From Bacteroidales bacterium (GTDB lineage Bacteria; Bacteroidota; Bacteroidia; Bacteroidales; UBA932), in NCBI GenBank assembly GCA_017438975.1, contig JAFRUH010000017.1:23055-87054 (forward strand): DNA of 64,000 nt, in the 5' to 3' direction. Both the position numbers and the translations under genes were made by a program. The notes below the pieces were generated by a model that saw only the letters and a program-made list of their open reading frames with translations, was not told the origin of the DNA and searched no databases. Positions 8,930 to 16,478 of this stretch are shown here, one piece after another; within the stretch, counting starts at the first letter, position 1; every line of letters starts with the position of its first letter.

Positions 8930-9883
8930 ATGAAGAAATATACTGATACAGGTAAGAAAGATACCCGCAGCGGATTCGGTGCGGGTCTCCTCGAAGCAGG
9001 CCGGAAGGACCCGCGGGTCCTCGCGCTGACCGCCGATCTGAAGGGCTCCCTCAAGATGGACGCCTTCGCCGCCGAGTTCCCGGACCGGTTCATCCAGTGC
9101 GGCATCGCCGAAGCCAACATGGTCGGAGCCGCCGCCGGACTGGCCATTTCGGGCAAGATTCCCTTCATAGGCTCTTTCGCCGAATTCGTCACCGGCCGGG
9201 TCTATGACCAGGTCCGTCAGGCCGTTGCCTACGGAAAGGCCAATGTCAAGATCGCCTCTTCCCATGCCGGAATCACCCTCGGCGAAGACGGCGCGACCCA
9301 CCAGACGATGGAGGATATCGCCCTGATGCGCGCCCTCCCGGGAATGGTCGTGATCAATCCTTGCGATTTCAACCAGACCAAGGCGGCCACGCTGGCCGCG
9401 GCGGCCTGGGACGGTCCTGTCTATCTCCGGTTCGGCCGTCCGGGCGTTCCGAATTTCACGCCGGAAGACCAGGAATTCATTATCGGGAAAGCCCTCGTCA
9501 TGAATGAAGGCGCCGACGTCACGATCCTCGCGACGGGCCATCTCGTCTGGGAATCCCTCCTGGCCGCGGAGCAGCTGGAAGCGGAAGGCATCTCGGCGGA
9601 GGTCCTGGACATCGCCACGATCAAGCCCCTCGACGAGCAGGCGATCCTCGCGTCCGTCGGAAAGACCGGCGCCGTCGTTATCGCGGAAGAGCACAACTCC
9701 GCGGGCGGACTCGGTGAAGCGGTCGCCGGGCTCCTCGTCCGGGAAGCGCCGGCTCCCGCGGAGTTCATCAACGGAGGCGACCGTTTCGGCCAGACTGGCA
9801 CGCCTTCTGCATTGATGAAGGCCTACGGGCTTGACGCCGAGCACATTGCAGAGGCGGCAAGAAAAGCCGTGGGCCGTAAATAA
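8930..9883 (+). CDS. Transketolase, C-terminal (pyrimidine-binding) subunit
   Basis: 317 aa, the second half of the split enzyme. It contains the catalytic-Glu region QCGIAEANMVGAAAGLA, the HAGITLGEDGATHQTMEDIAL segment and the C-terminal transketolase domain (VTILATGHLVWESLLAAEQL). The start at ATG 8930 is preferred; an upstream TTG at 8924 overlaps the previous stop and is unlikely. It lies 2 bp after the N-terminal subunit, which implies co-translation. Two bp downstream begins an ECF sigma factor. Confidence 0.92.
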   Translation: MKKYTDTGKKDTRSGFGAGLLEAGRKDPRVLALTADLKGSLKMDAFAAEFPDRFIQCGIAEANMVGAAAGLAISGKIPFIGSFAEFVTGRVYDQVRQAVAYGKANVKIASSHAGITLGEDGATHQTMEDIALMRALPGMVVINPCDFNQTKAATLAAAAWDGPVYLRFGRPGVPNFTPEDQEFIIGKALVMNEGADVTILATGHLVWESLLAAEQLEAEGISAEVLDIATIKPLDEQAILASVGKTGAVVIAEEHNSAGGLGEAVAGLLVREAPAPAEFINGGDRFGQTGTPSALMKAYGLDAEHIAEAARKAVGRK

Positions 9884-9885
9884 CC

Positions 9886-10401
9886 ATGTCCGAAAGGGAG
9901 CAGATATTCAACAAGATCGTATCGACGTACAGCGAGCGGTTGTATTGGCATGTCCGCCGCTTCGTCCTCTCCCACGAAGACACGGACGACCTTCTTCAGG
10001 AAATATTCATCAAGATCTGGACTGCGCTTCCCTCCTTCCGGGGGGAATCACAGTTGTTCACCTGGGTCTACAAGATCGCGACCAACGAAACCCTCAACTT
10101 CCTCCGGAAGCAGAAGGTCCGGGCGGCCCTGCGGTTCCAGAGCATAGATGCCGAATTGGAAAACCGGATCGATTCCGACCCCTATTTCTCCGGGACCGAA
10201 GCCGAGCGGGAACTCTCCAAAGCCGTCGCCCGGCTCCCGGAGAAACAGCGCCAGGTCTTTATCATGCGGTATTACGACGATCTGTCCTATGATGAAATCT
10301 CATCCGTCACCGGCACCTCCGTCGGTTCCCTGAAGGCGTCCTACCACTTCGCCACGGAAAAGATCCGGGAGTCGTTGAAAGATATTTTGCTGCCCGATTA
10401 A
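9886..10401 (+). CDS. ECF-type RNA polymerase sigma factor
   Basis: 171 aa. Region 2 (YSERLYWHVRRFVLSHEDTDDLLQEIFIKIW, split here by eye) contacts the -10 element, and region 4 (LPEKQRQVFIMRYYDDLSYDEI then a helix-turn-helix ending SLKASYHFATEKIRE) contacts -35. The length is typical of ECF sigma-70 factors. The gene starts 2 bp after the transketolase subunit and is followed by a small single-pass protein and a Spy-like protein, an ECF/anti-sigma/envelope-stress arrangement. It is not FecI-like in context, as no SusC or FecR is adjacent. Confidence 0.92.
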   Translation: MSEREQIFNKIVSTYSERLYWHVRRFVLSHEDTDDLLQEIFIKIWTALPSFRGESQLFTWVYKIATNETLNFLRKQKVRAALRFQSIDAELENRIDSDPYFSGTEAERELSKAVARLPEKQRQVFIMRYYDDLSYDEISSVTGTSVGSLKASYHFATEKIRESLKDILLPD

Positions 10402-10433
10402 ACCCTCCACTTCCAAACGTGTCAAAGAAAGCG

Positions 10434-10820
10434 ATGACCAGAAAGAATGACATATCCGTACCCGAAGGCTATTTCGAGAACCTGCAGCAAAGGCTCTCGG
10501 GCATCGCACGTACCGAATCTCCCGCCGCAAAGGTAGGGGTTGTCCGCCGTCTGGCCCCGTACGTCGCCGTAGCGGCCAGCATGCTGATTGCGGTGACGGT
10601 CGGGAACTGGCTTCTCTCACGCACTGCAGTTCGCGACACGCAGAGCAACTATGAAAGCATGCTCATAGCTGAGGCCGATCCCCTTTACGGACCCGACGGC
10701 TACTCCTTCCTCGACGACGTGGTCGAGGAGATCACGGACGAAGATATCGTCAACTATCTGATTTCATCCGGAATATCAATGGAACATATAAACGCAGTTC
10801 GTTATGAAGAAATCTATTAA
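10434..10820 (+). CDS. Putative membrane anti-sigma-like protein
   Basis: 128 aa from ATG 10434; a GTG at 10419 would add five residues. The N-terminus is cytoplasmic-like (RKNDISVPEGYFENLQQRL), a single transmembrane segment follows (about YVAVAASMLIAVTVGNWLL), and the outer part is acidic, ending in DEDIVNYLISSGISMEHINAVRYEEIY. This topology and position directly after an ECF sigma gene suggest an anti-sigma role; no zinc-binding HxxxCxxC motif is present. It overlaps the next gene by 17 bp. The function is inferred from context only. Confidence 0.65.
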   Translation: MTRKNDISVPEGYFENLQQRLSGIARTESPAAKVGVVRRLAPYVAVAASMLIAVTVGNWLLSRTAVRDTQSNYESMLIAEADPLYGPDGYSFLDDVVEEITDEDIVNYLISSGISMEHINAVRYEEIY

Positions 10821-11415
10821 ATATTTGCTTTGCTCCGCCATTGCAGTCCTGACTGCCGTCGGAGCGTTCGCCCAGGATGCGCCTGCCCGCCAGCACGGCA
10901 ACCGGAAGGACGGAGAAGAGTGGAAGGAGAAATTCCAGAATGAGAAAATCGCCTTCCTGACGTCCGAAATCGACCTGACCGTCGAAGAAGCGCAGCTTTT
11001 CTGGCCGGTGTACAACGAGGTCCAGAAGAGCAAGCGCGATGCATTCAAAGATGTAACCGCCGCTTTCGAGGCTCTCCGCCAGGCTATCTCCGAAGGGAAG
11101 ACCGGCAAGGAAATCGACGTTCTCCTTACCGCCTATCTCAATGCCAAGGAAGACACCGAGTCGATCGACCGGCTGAGCATCGAAAAATACAAGAAGATCA
11201 TCCCCGAAGAGAAAATCGCCAAACTGATCCTCGGTGAAGAGAAATTCCGCCACCAGCAGATCAGGAGGCTGAACCGCGGCGGCCCTCAGGACGGCCAGCA
11301 GGGCCAGAGGGACGGAAACGGTAATTTCCGTGGAGGAAACCGTGGCGGAAACCGCAGCGGGAATTTCAGCGGGAACCGCGGCGGCTGGGGCCAGATGAAC
11401 ATGGAACAGGATTAA
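10804..11415 (+). CDS. Secreted Spy/CpxP-like helical protein
   Basis: 203 aa. The signal peptide ends at ...AVLTAVGAFAQ. The body is helical and charged (EKIAFLTSEIDLTVEEAQLFWPVYNEV), matching the LTxEEAxxFWPVY pattern of Bacteroidota periplasmic sensor/chaperone-like proteins related to Spy/CpxP. The C-terminal 45 residues are low complexity, rich in Gly, Asn, Arg and Gln (GGNRGGNRSGNFSGNRGG). It is the last gene of the operon, overlaps the preceding reading frame by 17 bp, and is followed by a strong terminator. It probably acts in envelope stress sensing; the exact role is unproven. Confidence 0.72.
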   Translation: MKKSIKYLLCSAIAVLTAVGAFAQDAPARQHGNRKDGEEWKEKFQNEKIAFLTSEIDLTVEEAQLFWPVYNEVQKSKRDAFKDVTAAFEALRQAISEGKTGKEIDVLLTAYLNAKEDTESIDRLSIEKYKKIIPEEKIAKLILGEEKFRHQQIRRLNRGGPQDGQQGQRDGNGNFRGGNRGGNRSGNFSGNRGGWGQMNMEQD

Positions 11416-11458
11416 ACCTGGCCTGGTTAGTTAATAATAACGACTTAACAATTGAACG

Positions 11459-11488
11459 GAGGGGGCCGCAAGAGCGGCGCCCTCTTTC
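11459..11488 (+). terminator. Rho-independent terminator after the Spy-like gene
   Basis: An 11-bp stem (GAGGGGGCCGC / GCGGCGCCCTC, one mismatch) with an AAGA loop is followed by TTTCT. It sits between convergent genes. Confidence 0.75.
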
Positions 11489-12243
11489 TATTTCCGGCCG
11501 CGGTCCTTCCGGGCACGGTCGGCCAGATCCTTGAAAAGGAGGGTCCATTCCGGCTCGGTTTCGACCGACTTCTCCGGATGGAACTGGACGGCGAGGACAG
11601 GGCCCTTCTCGAAGGCCTCGACGACTCCGTCATCGGCGCGGGCGGTAATCGTGATTCCTTCGCCGGGGCGCTTGACGGCCTGGTGGTGGTAGGAATTGAC
11701 CGTCAGGCTGTCCTTCCCGAAGATGCGGTACAGCGCGCTGCCCTTTTCTACGGCGATCCTGTGCAGGGCGCCGCCGGCATGGACCAGGCTGTCAGGCACC
11801 TGGGTCGGAATGTCCTGGATCAGCGAACCGCCGAGGGCTACGTTCATGAGCTGCTCACCGCGGCAGATCGCGAGAATCGGCTTTCCGGATTCCAGGGCCG
11901 CCTTTGCAAGCAGGAGGTCGCTCTTGTCCCGGACCGCATCGATGCTGACCGTCTCGTTCCAGATTTCTTCCCCATAGAGCGCCGGATCGAAGTCAGGGCC
12001 GCCGGAGAACAGGATTCCGTCGACGCGGGCGACCAGATCCCGGGCCGTCTCCTCATCCTGTACGGTCGGGAAAATGACGGGAAGTCCGCCGCCGGCGAGT
12101 ACGGCGTTGGGATAGGTTTCACTCAGGCGGTCCATACCGGAGTCGCTCCGGCCGCAGGAGATACCGATCAGCGGGGCGGAAGTGCCGGCGGCACAGCCGG
12201 CAAGGAGGGCGGTCGACAGAAGAAGGGACATGATTCTTTTCAT
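11488..12243 (-). CDS. Lipoprotein class-I glutamine amidotransferase (peptidase C26-like)
   Basis: 251 aa. It starts [18 protein letters not shown], a lipoprotein signal with lipobox LAGC, then a PuuD/gamma-glutamyl hydrolase-type domain. The nucleophile is in [10 protein letters not shown] (Cys near residue 127), and the His-Glu pair is in VQFHPEKS near residue 224. [14 protein letters not shown] is typical of the C26 group. Start 12243 is chosen because the upstream alternative begins with TTG inside the promoter box. The usual members are cytosolic and hydrolyse gamma-glutamyl amides; this one should act outside the inner membrane. The substrate is unknown. Confidence 0.85.
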   Translation of the reverse strand: MKRIMSLLLSTALLAGCAAGTSAPLIGISCGRSDSGMDRLSETYPNAVLAGGGLPVIFPTVQDEETARDLVARVDGILFSGGPDFDPALYGEEIWNETVSIDAVRDKSDLLLAKAALESGKPILAICRGEQLMNVALGGSLIQDIPTQVPDSLVHAGGALHRIAVEKGSALYRIFGKDSLTVNSYHHQAVKRPGEGITITARADDGVVEAFEKGPVLAVQFHPEKSVETEPEWTLLFKDLADRARKDRGRK

Positions 12244-12264
12244 GGTCAGGCGTATTATGGTCTT

Positions 12265-12272
12265 CAAAAATA
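12265..12272 (-). promoter_or_regulatory. -7 promoter box of the lipoprotein amidotransferase
   Basis: It reads TATTTTTG on the minus strand, giving a leader of about 18 nt to ATG 12243. It is divergent from the lolD promoter 21 bp away. Confidence 0.5.
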
Positions 12273-12293
12273 CGAAAAATACGGGAAAATCGC

Positions 12294-12301
12294 TATTTTT
12301 G
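12294..12301 (+). promoter_or_regulatory. -7 promoter box of lolD, 4 nt before the ATG
   Basis: It reads TATTTTTG and is followed by only 4 nt before the first ATG (12306). Transcription would start at or next to the initiation codon, implying a leaderless mRNA. Confidence 0.5.
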
Positions 12302-12305
12302 CACC

Positions 12306-12998
12306 ATGATGATCATTCAGGCAACAGGGATTGAAAAAAGTTTCGGCAGCCTCAAGGTGCTGAAGGGCGTCGATTTCGCGGTCTCCTCCGGCGAGGTCGT
12401 TTCCATCATGGGCGCTTCCGGCGCCGGAAAATCCACCCTCCTGCAGGTGCTGGGAACGCTGATGACCCCGGACGCGGGCAGCCTTCTCATCGACGGGACC
12501 GACCCGCTCCGCCTCTCCAGCCGCGAGATGGCCGCTTTCCGGAACCGCCGTATCGGCTTCGTGTTCCAGGCCCATCATCTCCTGCCCGAATTCACTGCCC
12601 TCGAGAATGTCATGATCCCCGCCCTGATTGGCGGACGCCCCGAAAAAGAAGCCAGGGCCTCCGCATCCGAACTCCTGTCCGTGGTCGGCCTGTCCGAGCG
12701 GACCGGCCACAAGCCTTCCGAACTCTCCGGAGGCGAGCAGCAGCGGGTCGCCATCGCCCGGGCCCTCGTCAACCGCCCGGCCATCCTTTTCGCAGACGAA
12801 CCTTCCGGCAACCTGGACAGCCGGACCAAGGCGGAAATCCACCGCCTCTTCTTCGACCTTCGGGACAAGTTCGGACAAACCATCGTGATCGTGACCCACG
12901 ACCCCGAACTGGCCGCGCTCTGCGACCGTACCTGTGTTATGAAAGACGGGTGCTTCGACGTCCCTAGTCCGTCCCCTGAAGGTGGATCAGAGATTTGA
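12306..12998 (+). CDS. lolD: ABC transporter ATP-binding protein, LolD type
   Basis: 230 aa ATPase. Walker [10 protein letters not shown] is at residues 36-44, the Q-loop lies in [12 protein letters not shown], the signature is [15 protein letters not shown], Walker B is [13 protein letters not shown], and the switch His is in IVTHD. PSGNLD and the overall length place it in the LolD/MacB/FtsE group, which powers lipoprotein release or tripartite export. No permease gene is adjacent, so it is an orphan in this window. Its 3' end overlaps the convergent apt gene by 35 bp. Confidence 0.88.
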   Translation: MMIIQATGIEKSFGSLKVLKGVDFAVSSGEVVSIMGASGAGKSTLLQVLGTLMTPDAGSLLIDGTDPLRLSSREMAAFRNRRIGFVFQAHHLLPEFTALENVMIPALIGGRPEKEARASASELLSVVGLSERTGHKPSELSGGEQQRVAIARALVNRPAILFADEPSGNLDSRTKAEIHRLFFDLRDKFGQTIVIVTHDPELAALCDRTCVMKDGCFDVPSPSPEGGSEI

Positions 12999-13539
12999 CC
13001 GGAGCGATATCCTTGAGAACCCCGGCGCCCTTGAGATCATCGAGCTCGACCAGGAAAACGAAATCCGTCACCTTGACCTTGTACTCTTTCCCGTCCTTTT
13101 CGACGGTCAGGGCGTTCAGCGCCTTCGCAACGCCGCAGGCCGTTCCGCCCGTCGCCAGGATATCATCGAAAATCGTCAGATAGAACGTATCCCCGTCCGG
13201 AACGCCGGCAGCGATGTCGGACTTGCGGAAGAAAACCTCGTCTTTTCCATATTCCTTGACGATGTCGACCTGGACGAGGTCGCCTTCGGCATAGGGAATT
13301 TTCCCTTTCTTCCTGAGCGTCAGGATATTCTTCACATTGTCACAGACCGTCAGCATCGGAGCGGCGAAAAGGAAGCCGCGGGCTTCCGGTGCCACGACGT
13401 TCGGTGAATCGGCCATCTTGCCGAGATCCTTGATGATCGAGGTGAAGATTTCCTTGTCCTGCATGAATGGAAGGACGTCCACGAAATTGACTCCCTTGAT
13501 CGGGAAATCGGGATAATACTTGAGATAATCCTGGTACAT
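12964..13539 (-). CDS. apt: Adenine phosphoribosyltransferase
   Basis: 191 aa purine salvage enzyme (adenine + PRPP to AMP). The N-terminus [18 protein letters not shown] is the family start, [14 protein letters not shown] follows, and the PRPP-binding loop is [13 protein letters not shown]. Start 13539 is supported by the promoter box at 13558-13565; the longer reading from 13560 would begin inside that box. It converges on and overlaps lolD by 35 bp. Confidence 0.92.
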   Translation of the reverse strand: MYQDYLKYYPDFPIKGVNFVDVLPFMQDKEIFTSIIKDLGKMADSPNVVAPEARGFLFAAPMLTVCDNVKNILTLRKKGKIPYAEGDLVQVDIVKEYGKDEVFFRKSDIAAGVPDGDTFYLTIFDDILATGGTACGVAKALNALTVEKDGKEYKVKVTDFVFLVELDDLKGAGVLKDIAPVKSLIHLQGTD

Positions 13540-13557
13540 ATTCCTGCGATTAGGTAA

Positions 13558-13565
13558 CAAATTTA
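13558..13565 (-). promoter_or_regulatory. -7 promoter box of apt
   Basis: It reads TAAATTTG on the minus strand, with a leader of about 15 nt to ATG 13539. It is back to back with the sulfatase promoter. Confidence 0.5.
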
Positions 13566-13588
13566 ACGTTTATTTTTGAGAAATCCCG

Positions 13589-13596
13589 TATCTTTG
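13589..13596 (+). promoter_or_regulatory. -7 promoter box of the sulfatase gene
   Basis: It reads TATCTTTG. It lies 8 nt before ATG 13605 and 20 nt before ATG 13617, which favours the latter as translation start. Confidence 0.5.
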
Positions 13597-13616
13597 AGAG
13601 GAATATGATACCGACT

Positions 13617-15305
13617 ATGAAAATAAGGAAACATACCTGCACGGCCCTCGCGCTGCTCGCTCCCGCACTCGCCGCATCCGCCCGCCAGAAGCCGAACATC
13701 GTCTTCTTCCTCGTGGACGACTACGGATGGCCGGAGAGTTCAGTCCCCTACGGCGAGGAAGTATACCCCAGAAATCTCCAGTTCCACACTCCGAACATGG
13801 AACGGCTCGCGAGAAAGGGTGTCATCCTGACCCAGGCCTACGCCTGCCCGGTCTCGACCCCGACCCGGACCAGCATCATGTCCGGGATGAACGCCGCCCA
13901 CAGCCACATCACCAACTGGACCTCCATGGCCAGGGACGAACCCTCCGACGCCGTCGGCGGGAAAAACGGCGCGGCGGTCTACGAGGAACTCGACACGGAC
14001 ATCTTCCGGCGTCCGGAATGGAACATCAACGGACTCTGCCCCGACGGGACCGCCGCCCCCGACCAGGTGCAGGTCGCAACCCCGCTCGTCCGTCTCCTCC
14101 GGGATGCCGGATACTATACGATCCATGTCGGGAAAGCCCACTGGGCTTCCGCCGGGACGCCGGGGTCCTCCCCCTACAACATGGGCTTCACGGTCAACAT
14201 CGCCGGGACCAACGCCGGCCTTCCCAAAAGCTATTTCGGGACGGACAATTTCGGGAACACGCCCGAACTCTGGAACATGTCCGCGGTCCAGAACATGACC
14301 GAATACTACGGTGACGACATCTTCCTGACCGAGGCCCTGACCCGGGAGGCGCTCAAGACCCTCGAGTACCCGGTCTCCCGGAAACAGCCCTTCTACCTGT
14401 ACCTTGCCCATTATGCCACCCACACCCCGATCCAGAAGGACAAGCGCTTCTTCAAGGGATACAAGGAGATGGGCCTTGACGACGGACAGGCCAAGTTCTC
14501 CTCGATGGTCGAGGGCGTCGACAAGAGTCTCGGGGACCTGATGGACTTCCTCGAAGCGAAGGGCATCGCCGACAACACCATCATCATCTTCATGTCCGAC
14601 AACGGCGGAAACGCCGACGTCAAGGCCAAAGGCGGTGTCCCGCATACCCAGTGCGCCCCGCTCCGGGAAGGGAAGGGCTCCTGTTACCAGGGCGGCATCC
14701 GTGTCCCTATGATGGTCTGCATCCCAGGGAAGACCGCGCCCGGGACCCGCATCAACACCCCCGTCGTTCCGGAAGACCTCTTCCCGACCCTCCTTGAACT
14801 CGGCGGGGTGCGCTCCTGGAAGACGGTCCAGCCGGTCGACGGAAAGAGCCTTGTCCCGCTGCTGACGAAGGGCTCGAAACTGGCGGAGAAAGCGACCCGG
14901 AAGGGCGAGATCACCAATCAGAAACAGGCCAATGCCTTCGTCGTCCCCGAAGAAGTCTCCGGGATCGACCCGCAGCGCCCCGTCCTCTTCCATTATCCGC
15001 ACCAGTGGAAAGTGGAGTACAGGCAAGAGGTCGACTTCCTTTCGACGGTCATTGTCGGCGACTGGAAACTGGTCTACGTCATGATGAACACCGTCCCGGG
15101 GCAGAAAGTCGCCGACGGAGTCCCGCTCGAACTCTACAACATCCGGGAGGATATCGGAGAGAGGCGCAACGTCGCGGCGCAGCATCCCGAAATCGTCGCC
15201 CGCCTTGCAAAGGTGCTCGGAGACCGTCTACGCGCCTGGAATGCATCCATGCCCGTCGTCCGTGCGACCGGAAAGCCCGTTCCCTGGCCGGACGAACTCC
15301 CCTGA
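13617..15305 (+). CDS. Secreted Ser-type sulfatase
   Basis: 562 aa from ATG 13617; an ATG at 13605 would add four residues but leave almost no leader. The signal peptide ends near ALAASARQ, then comes the sulfatase core. The metal-binding DD of LVDDYGW is at about 34-35. The active-site motif S-T-P-T-R-T-S-I-M-S-G starts at Ser 80, so the formylglycine precursor is Ser, and maturation would need an anSME-type radical SAM enzyme (none in this window). FMSDNGGN supplies further metal ligands. It is exported to the periplasm to desulfate a glycan or small sulfate ester. No SusC/SusD is adjacent. Confidence 0.9.
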   Translation: MKIRKHTCTALALLAPALAASARQKPNIVFFLVDDYGWPESSVPYGEEVYPRNLQFHTPNMERLARKGVILTQAYACPVSTPTRTSIMSGMNAAHSHITNWTSMARDEPSDAVGGKNGAAVYEELDTDIFRRPEWNINGLCPDGTAAPDQVQVATPLVRLLRDAGYYTIHVGKAHWASAGTPGSSPYNMGFTVNIAGTNAGLPKSYFGTDNFGNTPELWNMSAVQNMTEYYGDDIFLTEALTREALKTLEYPVSRKQPFYLYLAHYATHTPIQKDKRFFKGYKEMGLDDGQAKFSSMVEGVDKSLGDLMDFLEAKGIADNTIIIFMSDNGGNADVKAKGGVPHTQCAPLREGKGSCYQGGIRVPMMVCIPGKTAPGTRINTPVVPEDLFPTLLELGGVRSWKTVQPVDGKSLVPLLTKGSKLAEKATRKGEITNQKQANAFVVPEEVSGIDPQRPVLFHYPHQWKVEYRQEVDFLSTVIVGDWKLVYVMMNTVPGQKVADGVPLELYNIREDIGERRNVAAQHPEIVARLAKVLGDRLRAWNASMPVVRATGKPVPWPDELP

Positions 15306-15311
15306 CGACGA

Positions 15312-15343
15312 AAAAGGCCGGCTCAGTAGAGCCGACCTTTTTT
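15312..15343. terminator. Bidirectional terminator between sulfatase and acpP
   Basis: A 12-bp stem (AAAGGCCGGCTC / GAGCCGACCTTT, one mismatch) with loop AGTA and T-rich flanks on both strands. It suits both the plus-strand sulfatase and the minus-strand acpP. Confidence 0.8.
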
Positions 15344-15361
15344 AATAAAATGACGTTTCGA

Positions 15362-15607
15362 TTATTCGCCGAGTTTTTCAGCTACCTTCGCGATCGCGTC
15401 AGCGACAGTAGCGATTCCACTGGTTTCCTCATCGGGAATCTTGATGCCGAATACTTTTTCGAATTCCATCAGAAGTTCAACCGTGTCAAGGGAATCTGCG
15501 CCAAGATCATTGGTGAAATTTGCGGTTTCGGTGACTTCCGACTCTTCAACGCCAAGCTTGTCAACGATAATAGCTTTGACCTGCTTTACGATTTCTTCGT
15601 GTGTCAT
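15362..15607 (-). CDS. acpP: Acyl carrier protein
   Basis: 81 aa acidic helical protein with the phosphopantetheine site GADSLDTVE; the modified Ser is residue 39. It carries acyl chains during fatty-acid synthesis. The usual partner fabF is not adjacent, as the convergent neighbour is the sulfatase. Length and sequence are fully canonical. Confidence 0.97.
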   Translation of the reverse strand: MTHEEIVKQVKAIIVDKLGVEESEVTETANFTNDLGADSLDTVELLMEFEKVFGIKIPDEETSGIATVADAIAKVAEKLGE

Positions 15608-15661
15608 GATAAAATAGATTTAGTTTATAATTTTAATATACGTACTTCCACTTATAGTTTG

Positions 15662-15669
15662 CAAAGTAA
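15662..15669 (-). promoter_or_regulatory. Probable -7 promoter box of acpP
   Basis: It reads TTACTTTG on the minus strand, one base from TAnnTTTG, in an AT-rich 109-bp gap. The leader would be about 50 nt. Confidence 0.35.
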
Positions 15670-15716
15670 GTAATTTTTATTGAAAAAGAAAAGTATTTGT
15701 TCCAAAAAGCCGATAA

Positions 15717-16472
15717 TCATGGCGTAACCGCGGCCTCGGGACGGCTTAATTTCAGCCAAATACGCAGTCCGTTCAGCGAATTGATGAAATAGAACGAATA
15801 CTTCAGCAACATGACGACGGCAGAGCTGTCGGCCCCTCCGTGGAGAAGGGTGGTCGCCCAGATGGTGACCGAAAACACATTGACCAGGATCCAGCAGTAC
15901 CACTGCTCCATGAAGGCCAGCGAAAGCAGGACCTGGCCGAAAATATTGAAGACGAGAGCGGCCGCATCGGTCGCGACTTTGAGGGTATCGATTTCCGTAA
16001 GGGCTCCGGAGGACAGTTTCGCCCTGTCGATTCCATAGAGGATGCCGAAAGCGGCGAGAAGGCTTGCCAGCACGGCCGGGATGAGGATCATCCATTGCTT
16101 TTTCGTGAAGCGCTTGGCGCGGACCTGCCGGTCGTGGGAGGCTCCCCGTTTCCTCCATTGCAGGAAGCCGACCAGCTGCATCGGAAGGAAATAGAAGGCG
16201 TGGAGGGCGAACTGGCCGACCACCCCGTTCTTCCAGCAGACGAAAGCGTAGATGACGACGTCGATAAAGCCGAAGAGGAAGGTCAGGATATAGCCGTTTG
16301 CCGAAAGGACCGTATTGATGACCCCCATGCAGGCGCCGATGCTCGCGATGACGAGGAGCACCTTGTCGACCTCCGGATTCCGGAATTTCAGAATATTGGA
16401 CACGAGGACGGCGAGAAGCATTGCGATGACGATCGCAATATTGAAAACCGTATTGAATGTCTTCTCTTTCAT
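15717..16472 (-). CDS. pnuC: Nicotinamide mononucleotide/riboside transporter PnuC
   Basis: 251 aa with about seven transmembrane segments. Family features are the ASIGACMGVINTVLSANGYILTFLFG region and the WRKRGASHDRQVRAKR cytoplasmic loop, followed by QVLLSLAFMEQWYCWILVNVFSV, where the W-x(3)-N/D residues of PnuC lie. It imports vitamin B3 riboside for NAD synthesis. It is 6 bp downstream of uvrC in the same direction. No NadR-type kinase is adjacent. Confidence 0.9.
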   Translation of the reverse strand: MKEKTFNTVFNIAIVIAMLLAVLVSNILKFRNPEVDKVLLVIASIGACMGVINTVLSANGYILTFLFGFIDVVIYAFVCWKNGVVGQFALHAFYFLPMQLVGFLQWRKRGASHDRQVRAKRFTKKQWMILIPAVLASLLAAFGILYGIDRAKLSSGALTEIDTLKVATDAAALVFNIFGQVLLSLAFMEQWYCWILVNVFSVTIWATTLLHGGADSSAVVMLLKYSFYFINSLNGLRIWLKLSRPEAAVTP

Positions 16473-16478
16473 AGCCGT

